Shown: positions 34,778-45,054, numbered from the stretch's first letter. The stretch: DNA of 64,000 bases from an uncultured Duncaniella sp. (GCF_910578445.1 NZ_CAJTQC010000005.1:63642-127641); one strand, 5' to 3'. A program made the numbers and translations. Notes: generated from the sequence alone by a model not told the origin.

Positions 34778-36544
34778 TTACATTTCCACCCATTCAGGAT
34801 TCTGTTCAATCCCGTGGTAACGCACATCGTCCCAGTCAAGCGGCCAGTAATACTGACGTGCACGGAAATATCTCACCACAGTGTTACGTCCGTTGACCAC
34901 CGGATTGGTCATTTTCCGACTGCCATCGGCTTTAACCACAATCTTCACCCCATAAAGCGGATTGGTAGTACCTGTCATCCTTTCCTCGGCGATGTTATAG
35001 CGAATCAAATCCCAGTAGGTGGTCTTTTCAAATGCCATCTCGACACGGCGCTCATTGAAAATGTCATCCCATGTCACCGCTTGCAGCTCAGGCATCTTAA
35101 CCCGTCGGCGAATCTGATTGACCTTGTCAAGAGCAGCGGCCGTGCGTCCCTTCTTGAAATCAATCTCGGCCATGTCAAGCAGCAGCTCGGCATAGCGCCA
35201 GATGATGCAGTTCTGAGAGCTGGCATAAGTATTATCCGTGTCAATGCTCTGACGTTCGTTAAGGAACTTGGCCATGTAGTAGCCCGTGCGCGACACTGAA
35301 GCGGTGGTCGATGTTCCGTAGGGTGTCAGGTCTTCTCCGGCAACATCTTTTCCGTCAATAGTCGTGTAGTGGAGATCCATTGTGTGGCCGCGCCATTCAG
35401 CACCGTCATAGAGCACATTTGCATAGAAACGGTAGTCACGTCCTTCATATGGATTATTCTTGTCGTAGCCTGAATCCGGATCAGTAATTGCAAGGCCGTT
35501 GGCCATGCGGTATTCATCGACGTGGTTCTGCGTCGGGTTATAGGCTGCAGTCGTAGCGCCAAACGAGGGTGCGGAAGCCTCGCGGTCAAGCTTATGACCG
35601 TTGGCGTTTGAGAAATTGCCGTCGTCGGCATGCTGCACTTCCCATATCGACTCTTCCGAATTCTTTGTCAGGAATATGTTGCGGTAGCCTGCCACCACTT
35701 CATCCTTGGTAGTCCCGGCAATCTCGACAAGACGGTAGACTCCGAGCTTCATCACACGCTCATAGTTATATGCCGCCGAATCAAGCATCTCGGCCGAGCG
35801 GTCGTTGAGAAATCCGAGATAATCCTTCTCACAGTTCTGATAGTGCTCACCGGCCGCCCAGAAGAATGTCTTGCCTTTGAGCATCAGAGCCGTTCCACGA
35901 GTGGGACGTCCGACATTGTCCGACGCGTTTGTCACTTCAAGGAGCGATGCGGCAAGCTCAGCCTCGTCAGCGATAAAACGGACCATCTCTTCGTATGACG
36001 CACGCGGGAATTTGACAGGATTCTTAAGAGGATTATACGGTTCTTTTATAAGAAGCACGCCACCATACATACGCAGCATGGTGTAATAGTAATAAGCGCG
36101 GAAGAAATGCGCCTCGCCCAATACTCTCTGCCGTATGCTTTCGGGCAGACGGCTTTCATTTTCAAGCAGAGTATTGATGGAGGAAATCTGGGTGTAATAC
36201 TTGAACCATTCCGTACGGCCACGCGTAGTGATGTCCTGCTGCGAGCTTTTCAGAATGTTGCCATAGTCACCCTGATACCAGTCACTGCGGCCAACAGTGA
36301 GCTGGTCGCCATACCACGGCTCATACTCGTAGCCAAGACCTTTCATCAGAGTCGTGACATAGGTTCGGAAGCCGTTGTCCATGTTTCTGTACCACGGGAG
36401 AACATATTCGTCAAGAAGCCGCTCGTTTTCCCAGATGACTTCCTCTGACAGCTTGTCGTTAGGAGCGTCACGAAAAATGTCATCACACGACACAAGCGTG
36501 ACAGGCAGAAAGAGAAGTCCTATTATATATTTCGTTATTTTCAT
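34778..36544 (-). CDS. SusD/RagB family surface nutrient-binding lipoprotein
   Basis: 588 residues with a lipobox (LPVTLVSC, about residue 20) for outer-membrane lipidation. SusD-like helices include the TPR-rich FFRAYYYYTMLRMYGGVLLI, and the C-terminal RxELAFE-like block appears as NERRVEMAFEKTTYWDLIRY. It caps the adjacent SusC barrel and delivers ligand to it. Neighbouring proteases suggest a peptide ligand rather than a glycan (inference). It begins 67 bases after susC stops. Confidence 0.95.
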   Translation of the reverse strand: MKITKYIIGLLFLPVTLVSCDDIFRDAPNDKLSEEVIWENERLLDEYVLPWYRNMDNGFRTYVTTLMKGLGYEYEPWYGDQLTVGRSDWYQGDYGNILKSSQQDITTRGRTEWFKYYTQISSINTLLENESRLPESIRQRVLGEAHFFRAYYYYTMLRMYGGVLLIKEPYNPLKNPVKFPRASYEEMVRFIADEAELAASLLEVTNASDNVGRPTRGTALMLKGKTFFWAAGEHYQNCEKDYLGFLNDRSAEMLDSAAYNYERVMKLGVYRLVEIAGTTKDEVVAGYRNIFLTKNSEESIWEVQHADDGNFSNANGHKLDREASAPSFGATTAAYNPTQNHVDEYRMANGLAITDPDSGYDKNNPYEGRDYRFYANVLYDGAEWRGHTMDLHYTTIDGKDVAGEDLTPYGTSTTASVSRTGYYMAKFLNERQSIDTDNTYASSQNCIIWRYAELLLDMAEIDFKKGRTAAALDKVNQIRRRVKMPELQAVTWDDIFNERRVEMAFEKTTYWDLIRYNIAEERMTGTTNPLYGVKIVVKADGSRKMTNPVVNGRNTVVRYFRARQYYWPLDWDDVRYHGIEQNPEWVEM

Positions 36545-36611
36545 ATAAATCAGAGAGTTTTCCTTTGATTATAGTCGATATTAATTATCCTGAATGACAC
36601 TCTAAACCGAA

Positions 36612-39600
36612 TCAGAAGCCGAAATTCACTGTCAGGCCATATGTGCGCTGAAGCGGATAGCCTCTGAGCGACTCAGGATCCATGTTATGGAGCGAAGAAA
36701 CGGTAAACAGGTTACCGCCCTGAAGAGCGATGTCGAGCGTCGAGATATGAGCCTTGCTGAGCATCTTCGACGGGAAACGGTAGCCGAGAGTCAGAGCCTT
36801 GAGACGAAGGAAGTTGCATTTCTTCACCCAGAACGTACTTTCAAGACGGTTGTTGTCGGACGACGATGAGAATTTCACGCGCGGATATTCGGCATGCGGA
36901 TTCTCGGGAGTCCATGTGTTGGTATAGTGATAGTCCTGAAAGCGCTGCAGCGAACGGTTTTCAAGCGTATATAGCTCGCTGATGAGCTGATTGTAGCCTG
37001 CAACTCCCTGAAACTGTGCATTCACATAGATTCCTTTCCACTCAGCTCCGAGGCCGATACCGAAATTCAAATCGGGGAGCGCAGAGGTCTTGACATATAT
37101 TCGGTCGTTGCGTGTGAGCACTCCGTCGCCATCCTGATCCAGATACTTGATATCGCCGGGGGCAAGCGTCGTGTTACCGAAACCGTCCTGATCGACAGGC
37201 CATTCGGCAATCTCCTCATAGCTCTGGAACAGACCTGCCGCCTCATATATGGCTCTTGACGAATAGCTCTTGCCCTTGCGGCGCAGATTGGGCAGATAGG
37301 CCGATTCATCGCCATAGTCGATGACCTCATCGGTCGCGCGCGACAGATTGACTGACACGTTGTAGCGGAAATCACCGATGGTGTTGAGATGTTTCAGTGA
37401 AATATCCCAACCGCGATAGAGCACCTCACCGATGTTGACCTTGGGCACTGAACCGCCTGTGCCGACAGACGGCGGGAAAAGATAGGCTGGAGCATCCATG
37501 ACCATGTTCGAGCGACGACGCTCGAAATACTCGCCGGTTATCGAGAACCGGTTGTTCCAGAAACCGAGGTCAACACCTATATTGAAATCTTTCGATTTAC
37601 CCCACTCGAGATCCGGATTAGGATATGAACCTGACTCGGTCATGATGCCGGGTCCGAATATTCCGCCGATAGGATAGCCACCGTTTATTGAGAATATGTA
37701 TTTACGGAGATAATCATAGTCGGCGGCATTACCGTCGTCGCCAAGTATACCGTATGAACCTCGCAGTTTGGCAAACGACATCACTTCCGGGGAAACATTC
37801 TTGAAGAACGGCTCGTTTGAAACAACCCACGAAGCCGAGACTGTCGGGAAAAATCCCCAGCGGTTTTCAGGAGCGAAGCGTGTTGAACCGTCGACACGGA
37901 AACTGAATTCGGCAAAATAGCGAGAATCATAGCCATAAGTGGCACGGCCTACGAGCGATGCACGCTCGCTGTAGTATTCATTTCCCGAAAGAAACGCGTT
38001 TGATGTGCTGCCGATGACTTCAGGGAATTCTCCCGGCATGTCGTCGTTGCGTCCGGTAAGATACTTGTTGTGATAGTCCTGATAGTTGACAACTGCCAGA
38101 CCTGTCACCGAATGCTTGCCGCCGAACGTATGGTCATAGCTGATACCGGCTTCGATAAGCTTGTTATTGATGGTCTGATGGCGGTCTTCCATCTTTATTT
38201 TTGCTTTCGGATAGACGGTATTGGGGTCTACGGTAGTAGCTCCGGTCTCCTGATCATAGAGATAGAGGGCAACCGGTTTGGTAAACTGTGTGGTGTTCTG
38301 ATGGTTAAGATCGATAGTCCCTTTGAGATATACCTGCAGTCCGTCAACCTTCGGAATCGAATAGCGCAGCACTGCGTTGACTGTATGGTAGTCAGTGTTG
38401 ACCTTATTGTAGCCACCGTTGCCATAGACATTGATAAGCGGGTTCGACCCGTCAATGCTGGCAAGACGGCCATCGGTAAACGTCAATACCTGAAGAGGCG
38501 AGAAACTGTAGGCAGCATCAATGGTGGTGTAGCTCGAATTCTTGTTTTCCGATACAGAACCGGTAAGGTCGACCGAAAAAGTCAGCCCTTTGAAAAGGTC
38601 AGCGTCGAGTTTTGCCGAATAATTATATCGGTCACGGCTGACATTGGAATAAAGGCCTTTGTTACGCGTGTAACCGCCCGACACAAAATAACGCACGCTT
38701 TTCGAGCCTCCCGATACCGAAAGTGAGTAGCGCTGCGAATTTCCCCACTTGTTAAGGTAGTCGAGCATATTTGAATTTCCGTAGATATTCGGGTCTGAAT
38801 CAAGGAGCGAGAGGTCATAGGGTTTGTATATGGAGCTTCCTGTGTTTTCGACCGCACGGTTATAGAGCTCGGCAAACTTATAGCTGTCAAGAAATTCAGG
38901 AAGATAGGTAGCTTCCTGAAGGTTGAACTGACCGCGGAAATTGACACGCGCACGTCCGGTATCCTGTCCGCGTTTGGTCTGGACGAGGATGACACCGTTG
39001 GCAGCTCGCGCACCATAGACAGCGGCGGCAGCGGCATCCTTAAGAATCGAGATGCTCTGGATATCGTCAGGGTTAAGGTCACTAAGACGCATTTCGCCAT
39101 CCGAAGTGTTGGTTCCCAGACGGGGGACACCGTCAATTACGAGAAGCGGGTTTCCTGTATTGCCGCGTATGCTCATCGTAGCCTCCTTGGCCGATGACGG
39201 GTCGCCTGTTGTGTTCATCACACCAAGGCCTGCCACCTGACCGGCAAGAGTCTGGTCAACGTTCATTGCGGGAATACGTATAAGCTCATCACCCGAGATA
39301 GTCTCCACCGATGAAGTCAGCGATTGTTTCTTGGCAGTACCATAGCCGATGACAACCACCTCATCCATCACATTGGAATTCACCTCCATTTTGGTGACAA
39401 TATTGTTCTGGTCAGGTCCAACCTCGACAGAGACAGTTTTATATCCGATATATGAAATAGTAAGTGTCACCTTACCGCCGGTCTTTACAGCCACGGTGTA
39501 CTGTCCTTCGACATCGGTAGCTGTCACCTGTGTCGTTCCTTCAACTTTTACAGTAGCCCCGATAAGACCTTCGTCGTTCTCATCAACCACCTTGCCTGTC

Positions 39601-39671
39601 AGAGGCCGGGTCTGCGCCGACAGAACCACAGTGGAAATAGCGAGCATTATGCCCAATAGGTATAATCGCAT
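36612..39671 (-). CDS. SusC/RagA family TonB-linked outer-membrane transporter
   Basis: 1019 residues. A signal peptide is followed by a carboxypeptidase-like domain (GKVVDENDEGLIGATVKVEG), the TonB-box-like DEVVVIGYGTAKKQSLTSSV, a plug (LSDLNPDDIQSISILKDAAA, then AAVYGARAANGVILVQTKRG) and a 22-strand barrel ending in a terminal aromatic (GLTVNFGF). It imports ligands captured by SusD using TonB energy. It lies between an upstream metalloprotease gene (gap 35) and susD. Confidence 0.96.
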   Translation of the reverse strand: MRLYLLGIMLAISTVVLSAQTRPLTGKVVDENDEGLIGATVKVEGTTQVTATDVEGQYTVAVKTGGKVTLTISYIGYKTVSVEVGPDQNNIVTKMEVNSNVMDEVVVIGYGTAKKQSLTSSVETISGDELIRIPAMNVDQTLAGQVAGLGVMNTTGDPSSAKEATMSIRGNTGNPLLVIDGVPRLGTNTSDGEMRLSDLNPDDIQSISILKDAAAAAVYGARAANGVILVQTKRGQDTGRARVNFRGQFNLQEATYLPEFLDSYKFAELYNRAVENTGSSIYKPYDLSLLDSDPNIYGNSNMLDYLNKWGNSQRYSLSVSGGSKSVRYFVSGGYTRNKGLYSNVSRDRYNYSAKLDADLFKGLTFSVDLTGSVSENKNSSYTTIDAAYSFSPLQVLTFTDGRLASIDGSNPLINVYGNGGYNKVNTDYHTVNAVLRYSIPKVDGLQVYLKGTIDLNHQNTTQFTKPVALYLYDQETGATTVDPNTVYPKAKIKMEDRHQTINNKLIEAGISYDHTFGGKHSVTGLAVVNYQDYHNKYLTGRNDDMPGEFPEVIGSTSNAFLSGNEYYSERASLVGRATYGYDSRYFAEFSFRVDGSTRFAPENRWGFFPTVSASWVVSNEPFFKNVSPEVMSFAKLRGSYGILGDDGNAADYDYLRKYIFSINGGYPIGGIFGPGIMTESGSYPNPDLEWGKSKDFNIGVDLGFWNNRFSITGEYFERRRSNMVMDAPAYLFPPSVGTGGSVPKVNIGEVLYRGWDISLKHLNTIGDFRYNVSVNLSRATDEVIDYGDESAYLPNLRRKGKSYSSRAIYEAAGLFQSYEEIAEWPVDQDGFGNTTLAPGDIKYLDQDGDGVLTRNDRIYVKTSALPDLNFGIGLGAEWKGIYVNAQFQGVAGYNQLISELYTLENRSLQRFQDYHYTNTWTPENPHAEYPRVKFSSSSDNNRLESTFWVKKCNFLRLKALTLGYRFPSKMLSKAHISTLDIALQGGNLFTVSSLHNMDPESLRGYPLQRTYGLTVNFGF

Positions 39672-39706
39672 GTTACAGAAATGTAAGAAAGTGGTTTTAC
39701 GTATAT

Positions 39707-42322
39707 TTAGTCGTTTTTAAGAAGCTTGCCTATTGCAAGAATCTGATAGTCATAGAAATCACGTGTGTCCGCATCAGGAGCTGAGACACGCTTCGTCTTA
39801 TAGAGGTTCATGATTTCCTTGAGGCGTGCGGTCATCATGGGCTGCATCTCAGTGAGCGGCAGTGCGGTCTGGTTGAGAAGGATTCTCAGGAACGAGCGGG
39901 CTTCGTCGGGATCGGCCGCTGTCTCAAGATGAGCGAGGCCACATGGAAGCTGCGGCACAGTGCTTTCCGCAAGGGTCATGGCAAATTCGTCGACTATCGA
40001 AAGTGACTTTGATGAAGACGCTTTCTGTTCCTTGGGTTTGAGACCTGAATAGTTGGTCATAACGCCGATTGCCGAAGCCTGAAGGTTGCGTTCGGTCGCA
40101 TCAAGCGCCTTACCCTTATATGTCGCCTCGAAAATCGAACGAATTGCATCGTCCATATAGTCGCGAAGCTTATAATTGTTGACAGGGTCAAGTCGGCCAC
40201 CCTCCTTTATGCGCTGCAGATTGGTCGAGATGAGCAGACAAGCCACGATGTTGCGCTGCATTTTCTCTTTCCATTCATAAGGCTCTTCCCATTTGGCCAT
40301 GAGGCTCGGAGGAGTGAGCCAGTCGCATGTGCGAGCCTGATTGAGAAGCCATTTCATAGCCTCGCGCTGACGCGCCTTTGGAATGAAGTTACGGGCATCG
40401 CCATCGTTCATGCCCTGACGGATTTCCTTGAACTCAACACCGCCTATGTAGGGGTAGACATGTCCGACATGACGGAGATACTGGCTGACAACAGCCTTAT
40501 ACATGTCACTGAGCGACTCGTAGTGCTCGCCCTTATCACCTGCCCAGTCCTCGAAGTTATCCATGATAATCTTCAGGTTGGAAATCGACATGTCACCTGC
40601 CTTCAGGTGGTCATTGCCGAGGTCTTCGGTCTGGTCGGTCGGGTCGATGAGTCCGAGGAACTGCTGCGCACCGAACTCATACATTTTGTCGCCGTCCTTC
40701 TCTCTGATCCATTTTTCGAGAGTCGGCTTCTCGTCCTCCATAGTCTTTGCGCCGGGAATAAGACGGTAGCCCCAGTTGATGGCATGGATATCATAGACTC
40801 CGACAGGGGGAGGCGTGAGACGGACACCACGCTCAAAGTCACCGGGCTGAGCCACGAAATTGTTTCGGGCATAGTCCATGATGGAGGGAGTAGTGCCGTG
40901 TTTCTGAGTGAACTCCGGGTCACGGAGATTGTCGAGGGTAAACGAATGGGAAGCTCCCATGTTGTGCATGAGACCAAGACAGTGGCCGATTTCGTGGGCG
41001 GCGACATAGGTCAGCGATTCATACATGACCGAATCGGCAAACACTTTTGTGCGGACACGCGGATCGACAGCCGCTGTCTGTGTGAAACGCCAGTTGTGGA
41101 CAAGTTCAAGGATGTTGTGATACCAGATGACATCAGCGCCGAGAATCTCACCTGTGCGTGGGTCGGTGTACGACGGTCCCATGGCGTTGGCAGTAGGCGT
41201 CACGCAATAGCGCACACATGAATAGCGAATGTCGTCCGGGTCGAAATCGGGGTCGTCGACAGGATAGTCACGTGCTTCTATCGCATTCTTGAAACCGGCA
41301 GCCTCGAAAGCTGTGTTCCAGTACTCGATACCCTCCTTGACCGCACCACGCCATTTTTCCGGGAAAGCCGAGTCCACGTAAAAGACAATCTTCTTCTTCG
41401 GCTCGACAAGCTTGCCTGCAAAGTAGGCCTCACGGTCCTCATCGCGCGGTTCAAGTCTGTGGCGGGTTATGATTTCATAGGGCTTCGCACCGTCCATCGA
41501 GGATGAATACTTGTTTTTCAGTTCTGAAAAGTAGCCCACACGGTTGTCATGGATGCGCATTGCCATCGGCTCATCGGGAAGACGAACAATCGAACGCGAC
41601 ATAACCACAGTGTAGGGCTGGGTCGCAGTCGAAGTGGTGTAGGCCAGACGGCTCTTTATCTCGACATTTTCAGGGAATGATTTCACCGACACGACCGACG
41701 AACCGTCGGCATAGAAAGTGCCCTTTATTCCCTCCTTGCCTCCAAGGAGTTTGGCAAGCGGATTGGCCTCCTTGATGGGAGAAATAACCTTCTCATTGCC
41801 TCCGAAAAATGAAGTGACGTCGATGAACACTCCGGTTTTATTCTTATTGGCAATCTTGAATGCCTTAAGTACGGGATCGACGAAGTTTCTGTCAAACGAG
41901 ACCTTTATCGGATCATCTGCCGGAACTTCCGAAGCCGTCTGCATGAGATGAAGATAGACATTGTTGTCATCGCGCGTGAATCTGATGAGCATCGGATTGC
42001 AGGCCATCTGTCCGGCCACATAGTCCTTGGTGGTGGAAAGGCTGTTGACGCGGTTCACCAGAAGATATGTATGGTCAAGCACACTGTCGGGTAGTTCAAA
42101 CCACAGTTTGTTTTTCTTATCCAAATAAGTATTGAACATACCCTTGCAAACCTTGGCGTCCTTCAAATTTTTCATGAAATCCGCACTATCCTTAGCCGTT
42201 CCTGACAACTCCACTTTGGGCAAAGTGACCTTTTTGGATTTTGCGGACATTTCCTGAGGCGTTAATATGCCACACAACATGGGCGCAACGAGAGGAATAA
42301 GCGCGATAATACGTCTTTTCAT
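39707..42322 (-). CDS. Large secreted zinc metalloprotease (DUF4953/DUF5117-type)
   Basis: 871 residues from the ATG at 42322, chosen because it gives a signal peptide (MKRRIIALIPLVAPMLCGIL); an in-frame ATG at 42541 would add 73 residues that overlap the promoter region. The metzincin-type zinc motif is HEIGHCLGLMHN (from residue 443). The surroundings FYVDSAFPEKWRGAVKEGI and YSCVRYCVTPTANAMGPSY are typical of the Bacteroidota zinc-dependent metalloproteases with flanking DUF5117/5118 domains. First gene of an operon with SusC, SusD, a secreted protein and an M6 peptidase. Probably cleaves extracellular or periplasmic proteins; specificity unknown. Confidence 0.9.
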   Translation of the reverse strand: MKRRIIALIPLVAPMLCGILTPQEMSAKSKKVTLPKVELSGTAKDSADFMKNLKDAKVCKGMFNTYLDKKNKLWFELPDSVLDHTYLLVNRVNSLSTTKDYVAGQMACNPMLIRFTRDDNNVYLHLMQTASEVPADDPIKVSFDRNFVDPVLKAFKIANKNKTGVFIDVTSFFGGNEKVISPIKEANPLAKLLGGKEGIKGTFYADGSSVVSVKSFPENVEIKSRLAYTTSTATQPYTVVMSRSIVRLPDEPMAMRIHDNRVGYFSELKNKYSSSMDGAKPYEIITRHRLEPRDEDREAYFAGKLVEPKKKIVFYVDSAFPEKWRGAVKEGIEYWNTAFEAAGFKNAIEARDYPVDDPDFDPDDIRYSCVRYCVTPTANAMGPSYTDPRTGEILGADVIWYHNILELVHNWRFTQTAAVDPRVRTKVFADSVMYESLTYVAAHEIGHCLGLMHNMGASHSFTLDNLRDPEFTQKHGTTPSIMDYARNNFVAQPGDFERGVRLTPPPVGVYDIHAINWGYRLIPGAKTMEDEKPTLEKWIREKDGDKMYEFGAQQFLGLIDPTDQTEDLGNDHLKAGDMSISNLKIIMDNFEDWAGDKGEHYESLSDMYKAVVSQYLRHVGHVYPYIGGVEFKEIRQGMNDGDARNFIPKARQREAMKWLLNQARTCDWLTPPSLMAKWEEPYEWKEKMQRNIVACLLISTNLQRIKEGGRLDPVNNYKLRDYMDDAIRSIFEATYKGKALDATERNLQASAIGVMTNYSGLKPKEQKASSSKSLSIVDEFAMTLAESTVPQLPCGLAHLETAADPDEARSFLRILLNQTALPLTEMQPMMTARLKEIMNLYKTKRVSAPDADTRDFYDYQILAIGKLLKND

Positions 42323-42379
42323 ACAATTTATTGTTAGCTTTGATACAAGTTTTATTTGCAAAATGAATTCATATGAAAT

Positions 42380-42402
42380 ACCCGAAAGTAACCCTTTCGG
42401 GT
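42380..42402 (-). promoter_or_regulatory. Leader hairpin of the protease-SusCD operon
   Basis: A perfect 9-bp stem ACCCGAAAG / CTTTCGGGT with loop TAACC lies in the predicted 5' leader, about 57 bases before the start codon at 42322. No T-tract follows, so an RNA-stability or regulatory hairpin is more likely than a terminator. Confidence 0.4.
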
Positions 42403-42426
42403 CGTTACTACATTCATATATTTTTG

Positions 42427-42434
42427 CAAAGATA
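42427..42434 (-). promoter_or_regulatory. Candidate -7 element of the protease-SusCD operon
   Basis: Read on the minus strand this is TATCTTTG, matching TAnnTTTG, about 105 bases upstream of the start codon at 42322. A TTG 25 bp further upstream is slightly beyond the usual spacing. Confidence 0.5.
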
Positions 42435-42562
42435 CTTAGATTATAAGATTTGTCACATTCAAGACGGTTAAACAACGTTAAAATTCGACATTCTGATGGA
42501 AATTTGCTACTAATTAACCATTCATAATCATTATTTATCAAAAAAATATTTTACAATTGTTC

Positions 42563-42580
42563 CATATGATAATAATCATA
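42563..42580. promoter_or_regulatory. Palindromic operator candidate upstream of the metal TonB receptor
   Basis: ATATGATAATAATCATAT is an 18-bp palindrome with a 4-base centre, 75 bases before the receptor ATG at 42656. Its GATAAT/ATCAT content resembles Fur-type metal boxes, which fits the neighbouring receptor and HMA genes; the actual regulator is unknown. Confidence 0.5.
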
Positions 42581-42655
42581 TCGTTTATGATTGCAGGACA
42601 AAAGTCCTTAACTCCGGGATTTTTCGTAAATTCGCAATAAATTTCGCAAAAATCA

Positions 42656-44683
42656 ATGAACAGAATATTAAAAACCATCTTTTTATTCACCTCTTTTACA
42701 GCCTCATTACACTGCCAATCCACAACTTTAACCGAAGAACCTGACTCACTCGGACTTGAATTACAGGAAGTGGTCATATCCGAACGACGCACTCTTGGCA
42801 AACTGCGTGGACGCGCGACAAACACGGAAGTAATCTCGGCTTCCGACCTCAAACGGGCCGCCTGCTGCAATCTTGGAGAAAGTTTCACGACAAATCCGTC
42901 TGTCGATGTCAGCTACAACGACGCTGCCACCGGAGCACGCCAGATCAAACTGCTCGGATTGTCGGGCAGCTACGTCCAGATGCTCACTGAGAACATTCCC
43001 AACTTCCGCGGTGCTGCCGGACCGTTAGGGCTCGGATATATCGCCGGACCTTGGATGCAGTCGATTCAGGTATCGAAAGGCGCAAGCTCAGTCAAAAACG
43101 GCTATGAGTCAATCACAGGCCAGATAAACATCGAGATGAAGAAACCTCAGCTCGACCCGAGCCTCGCTGTCAACGTCTATGCCGACCATATGGGAAAACT
43201 CGAAGGAAATTTTGACGGAAACATACATCTCGGCGACAAATGGAGCACCGGCATACTCCTCCACGGAGAAAACTTATTCAAGACTCATGACGAAAACGAC
43301 GACGGTTTTGCCGATTCACCGCGCCTGCGGCAGTTTGCCGGAATGAACCGATGGGCATATCTCGGAACAAGCTATGTGTTTCAGGCAGCTGTCAAATATC
43401 TTGACGAAAGGCGAAAAAGCGGACAGATAGCCCACGGTCAGCACTACACCGATCCGTATGTTATCGACATCACGACACGCCGTGTGGAAGCCTTCACAAA
43501 AAACGCCTATATCTTCGACCGTGACAATGACGGCAACGTGGCCATGATAGCCTCTATGAGCTTCCACGACCAGAATGCCGGTTACGGACGCAAGCTCTAC
43601 GATGTCATCCAGCGCGAAGCATACGTATCGGCCATGTTCGAACGAAAATGGAACGACCTCCACTCGCTCTCCACAGGCCTCAGCATGGTCTACGACAATT
43701 ACCGCCAGCACCTGCGCGCCTCAAACGCTCCGGACGCCGAGACCGCCGACATCAACAGTCATGAAATGACCTCAGGCGCTTACGGACAATATACGCTCAA
43801 CATCGACAACAGACTGATAGCCATGGCCGGAATGCGCGGAGACTACAGTTCGCGCTACGGCTGGATGTTCACCCCGCGTCTGCATGTCCGCTACAATATC
43901 ATGGATCCGCTCTCGCTACAGCTTTCGGCCGGACGCGGCTACCGCTCGCCTCAACCGCTTGCCGAGTATCACTACATGCTTGCCTCATCGCGCTCACTCA
44001 TCATCGAAGATAATCTCCGTCAGGAGAGCGCATGGAATTTCGGGGCAGGCGTGACCTCGTCACTGCGTCTTTTCGGCCGTTCGCTCAGCCTCTCGGGTGA
44101 ATATTACTACACCCGCTTCACCGACCAACTTCTGCTCGACCTCGACACAGACCCGCATGCAGCCATAATCGGCAATCTCGGAGGCCGTTCTTATTCACAT
44201 ACGTTTCAGATTGAAGCAAGCTACAACATTCTCTCCGACCTTAACTTCTCGGCAGCCTACCGTCTGACAGACGTGCAGGCAAACTACGGCGACGGCATGC
44301 GCCAAAAACCGCTGACCTCACGCAACAAGGGACTTCTGACACTCGGCTACACTCCGAACATGGGGCTATGGCAGCTCGACATCACCTGCGCACTAAACGG
44401 AAAGGGACGGAATCCCGAACCATACACTACAGCCGACGGCTCTCTGTCGTGGGAGAAATATTACCATCCCTATGCACAGCTCAATGCACAGCTCACACGC
44501 AATTTCCGCCACTGGAGCATCTATGTCGGAGGCGAAAACCTGACAGGCTACCGGCAGAAACGCCCGATTATCGACGCAGCCAATCCTTGGGGGCCGAATT
44601 TCGACGCTACAATGGTCCATGCCCCAATCCACGGAGCTATGGTCTATGCCGGTTTCCGATATAATTTCACAAAATTTCTATAA
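42656..44683 (+). CDS. TonB-dependent receptor, probably for a metal or metal complex
   Basis: 675 residues with a signal peptide, a TonB-box-like LQEVVISERRT, a plug (LGESFTTNPSVDVSYNDAATG, GARQIKLLGLSGSYVQML, and VSKGASSVKNGYESITGQI) and a 22-strand barrel ending YAGFRYNFTKFL. Compact, without the SusC-type N-terminal domain, and no SusD partner, as in siderophore/metal receptors. The next gene, 38 bases on, is a secreted HMA protein, which points to copper or another soft metal. The double cysteine RAACCNLGE at the plug start is unusual. Confidence 0.88.
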   Translation: MNRILKTIFLFTSFTASLHCQSTTLTEEPDSLGLELQEVVISERRTLGKLRGRATNTEVISASDLKRAACCNLGESFTTNPSVDVSYNDAATGARQIKLLGLSGSYVQMLTENIPNFRGAAGPLGLGYIAGPWMQSIQVSKGASSVKNGYESITGQINIEMKKPQLDPSLAVNVYADHMGKLEGNFDGNIHLGDKWSTGILLHGENLFKTHDENDDGFADSPRLRQFAGMNRWAYLGTSYVFQAAVKYLDERRKSGQIAHGQHYTDPYVIDITTRRVEAFTKNAYIFDRDNDGNVAMIASMSFHDQNAGYGRKLYDVIQREAYVSAMFERKWNDLHSLSTGLSMVYDNYRQHLRASNAPDAETADINSHEMTSGAYGQYTLNIDNRLIAMAGMRGDYSSRYGWMFTPRLHVRYNIMDPLSLQLSAGRGYRSPQPLAEYHYMLASSRSLIIEDNLRQESAWNFGAGVTSSLRLFGRSLSLSGEYYYTRFTDQLLLDLDTDPHAAIIGNLGGRSYSHTFQIEASYNILSDLNFSAAYRLTDVQANYGDGMRQKPLTSRNKGLLTLGYTPNMGLWQLDITCALNGKGRNPEPYTTADGSLSWEKYYHPYAQLNAQLTRNFRHWSIYVGGENLTGYRQKRPIIDAANPWGPNFDATMVHAPIHGAMVYAGFRYNFTKFL

Positions 44684-44721
44684 TAACACCTAAAATATAA
44701 ACAAATTCATAAATCATTCTC

Positions 44722-45054
44722 ATGAAACGAATCCTCTCATTAGCCCTGATGCTCGTATCACTCGCAGTAATCGCCGGCGCAAAAGCTCCGGCCGACACGA
44801 CAGTAATCTTCAATGTGATGCCTAAAATGTCATGCCAGAACTGCGAAAACAAAATCAAATCAAACCTGCGTTTCGAAAAAGGCATCAAATCTATCGAAAC
44901 ATCTCTGGACAACCAGACTGTAAAGGTGGCTTTCAACCCAAAGAAAACCAATGTCGAAAACATTCAGAAGGGTTTCAAGAAAATAGGCTATGCAGCCACC
45001 CTCATCCCTGAATGCGAAGACGGCCGGAAGGAAGAAAACAAGACTGTCAAATAG
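44722..45054 (+). CDS. Secreted heavy-metal-associated (HMA) domain protein
   Basis: 110 residues. The signal peptide MKRILSLALMLVSLAVIAGA precedes an HMA ferredoxin-like domain whose metal loop is MSCQNC (C38, C41). HMA domains bind Cu+, Zn2+ or similar ions through the CxxC pair; this one is exported, so it would act in the periplasm, probably receiving metal from the TonB receptor encoded just upstream. The charged tail (CEDGRKEENKTVK) is short. No P-type ATPase is linked. Confidence 0.87.
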   Translation: MKRILSLALMLVSLAVIAGAKAPADTTVIFNVMPKMSCQNCENKIKSNLRFEKGIKSIETSLDNQTVKVAFNPKKTNVENIQKGFKKIGYAATLIPECEDGRKEENKTVK

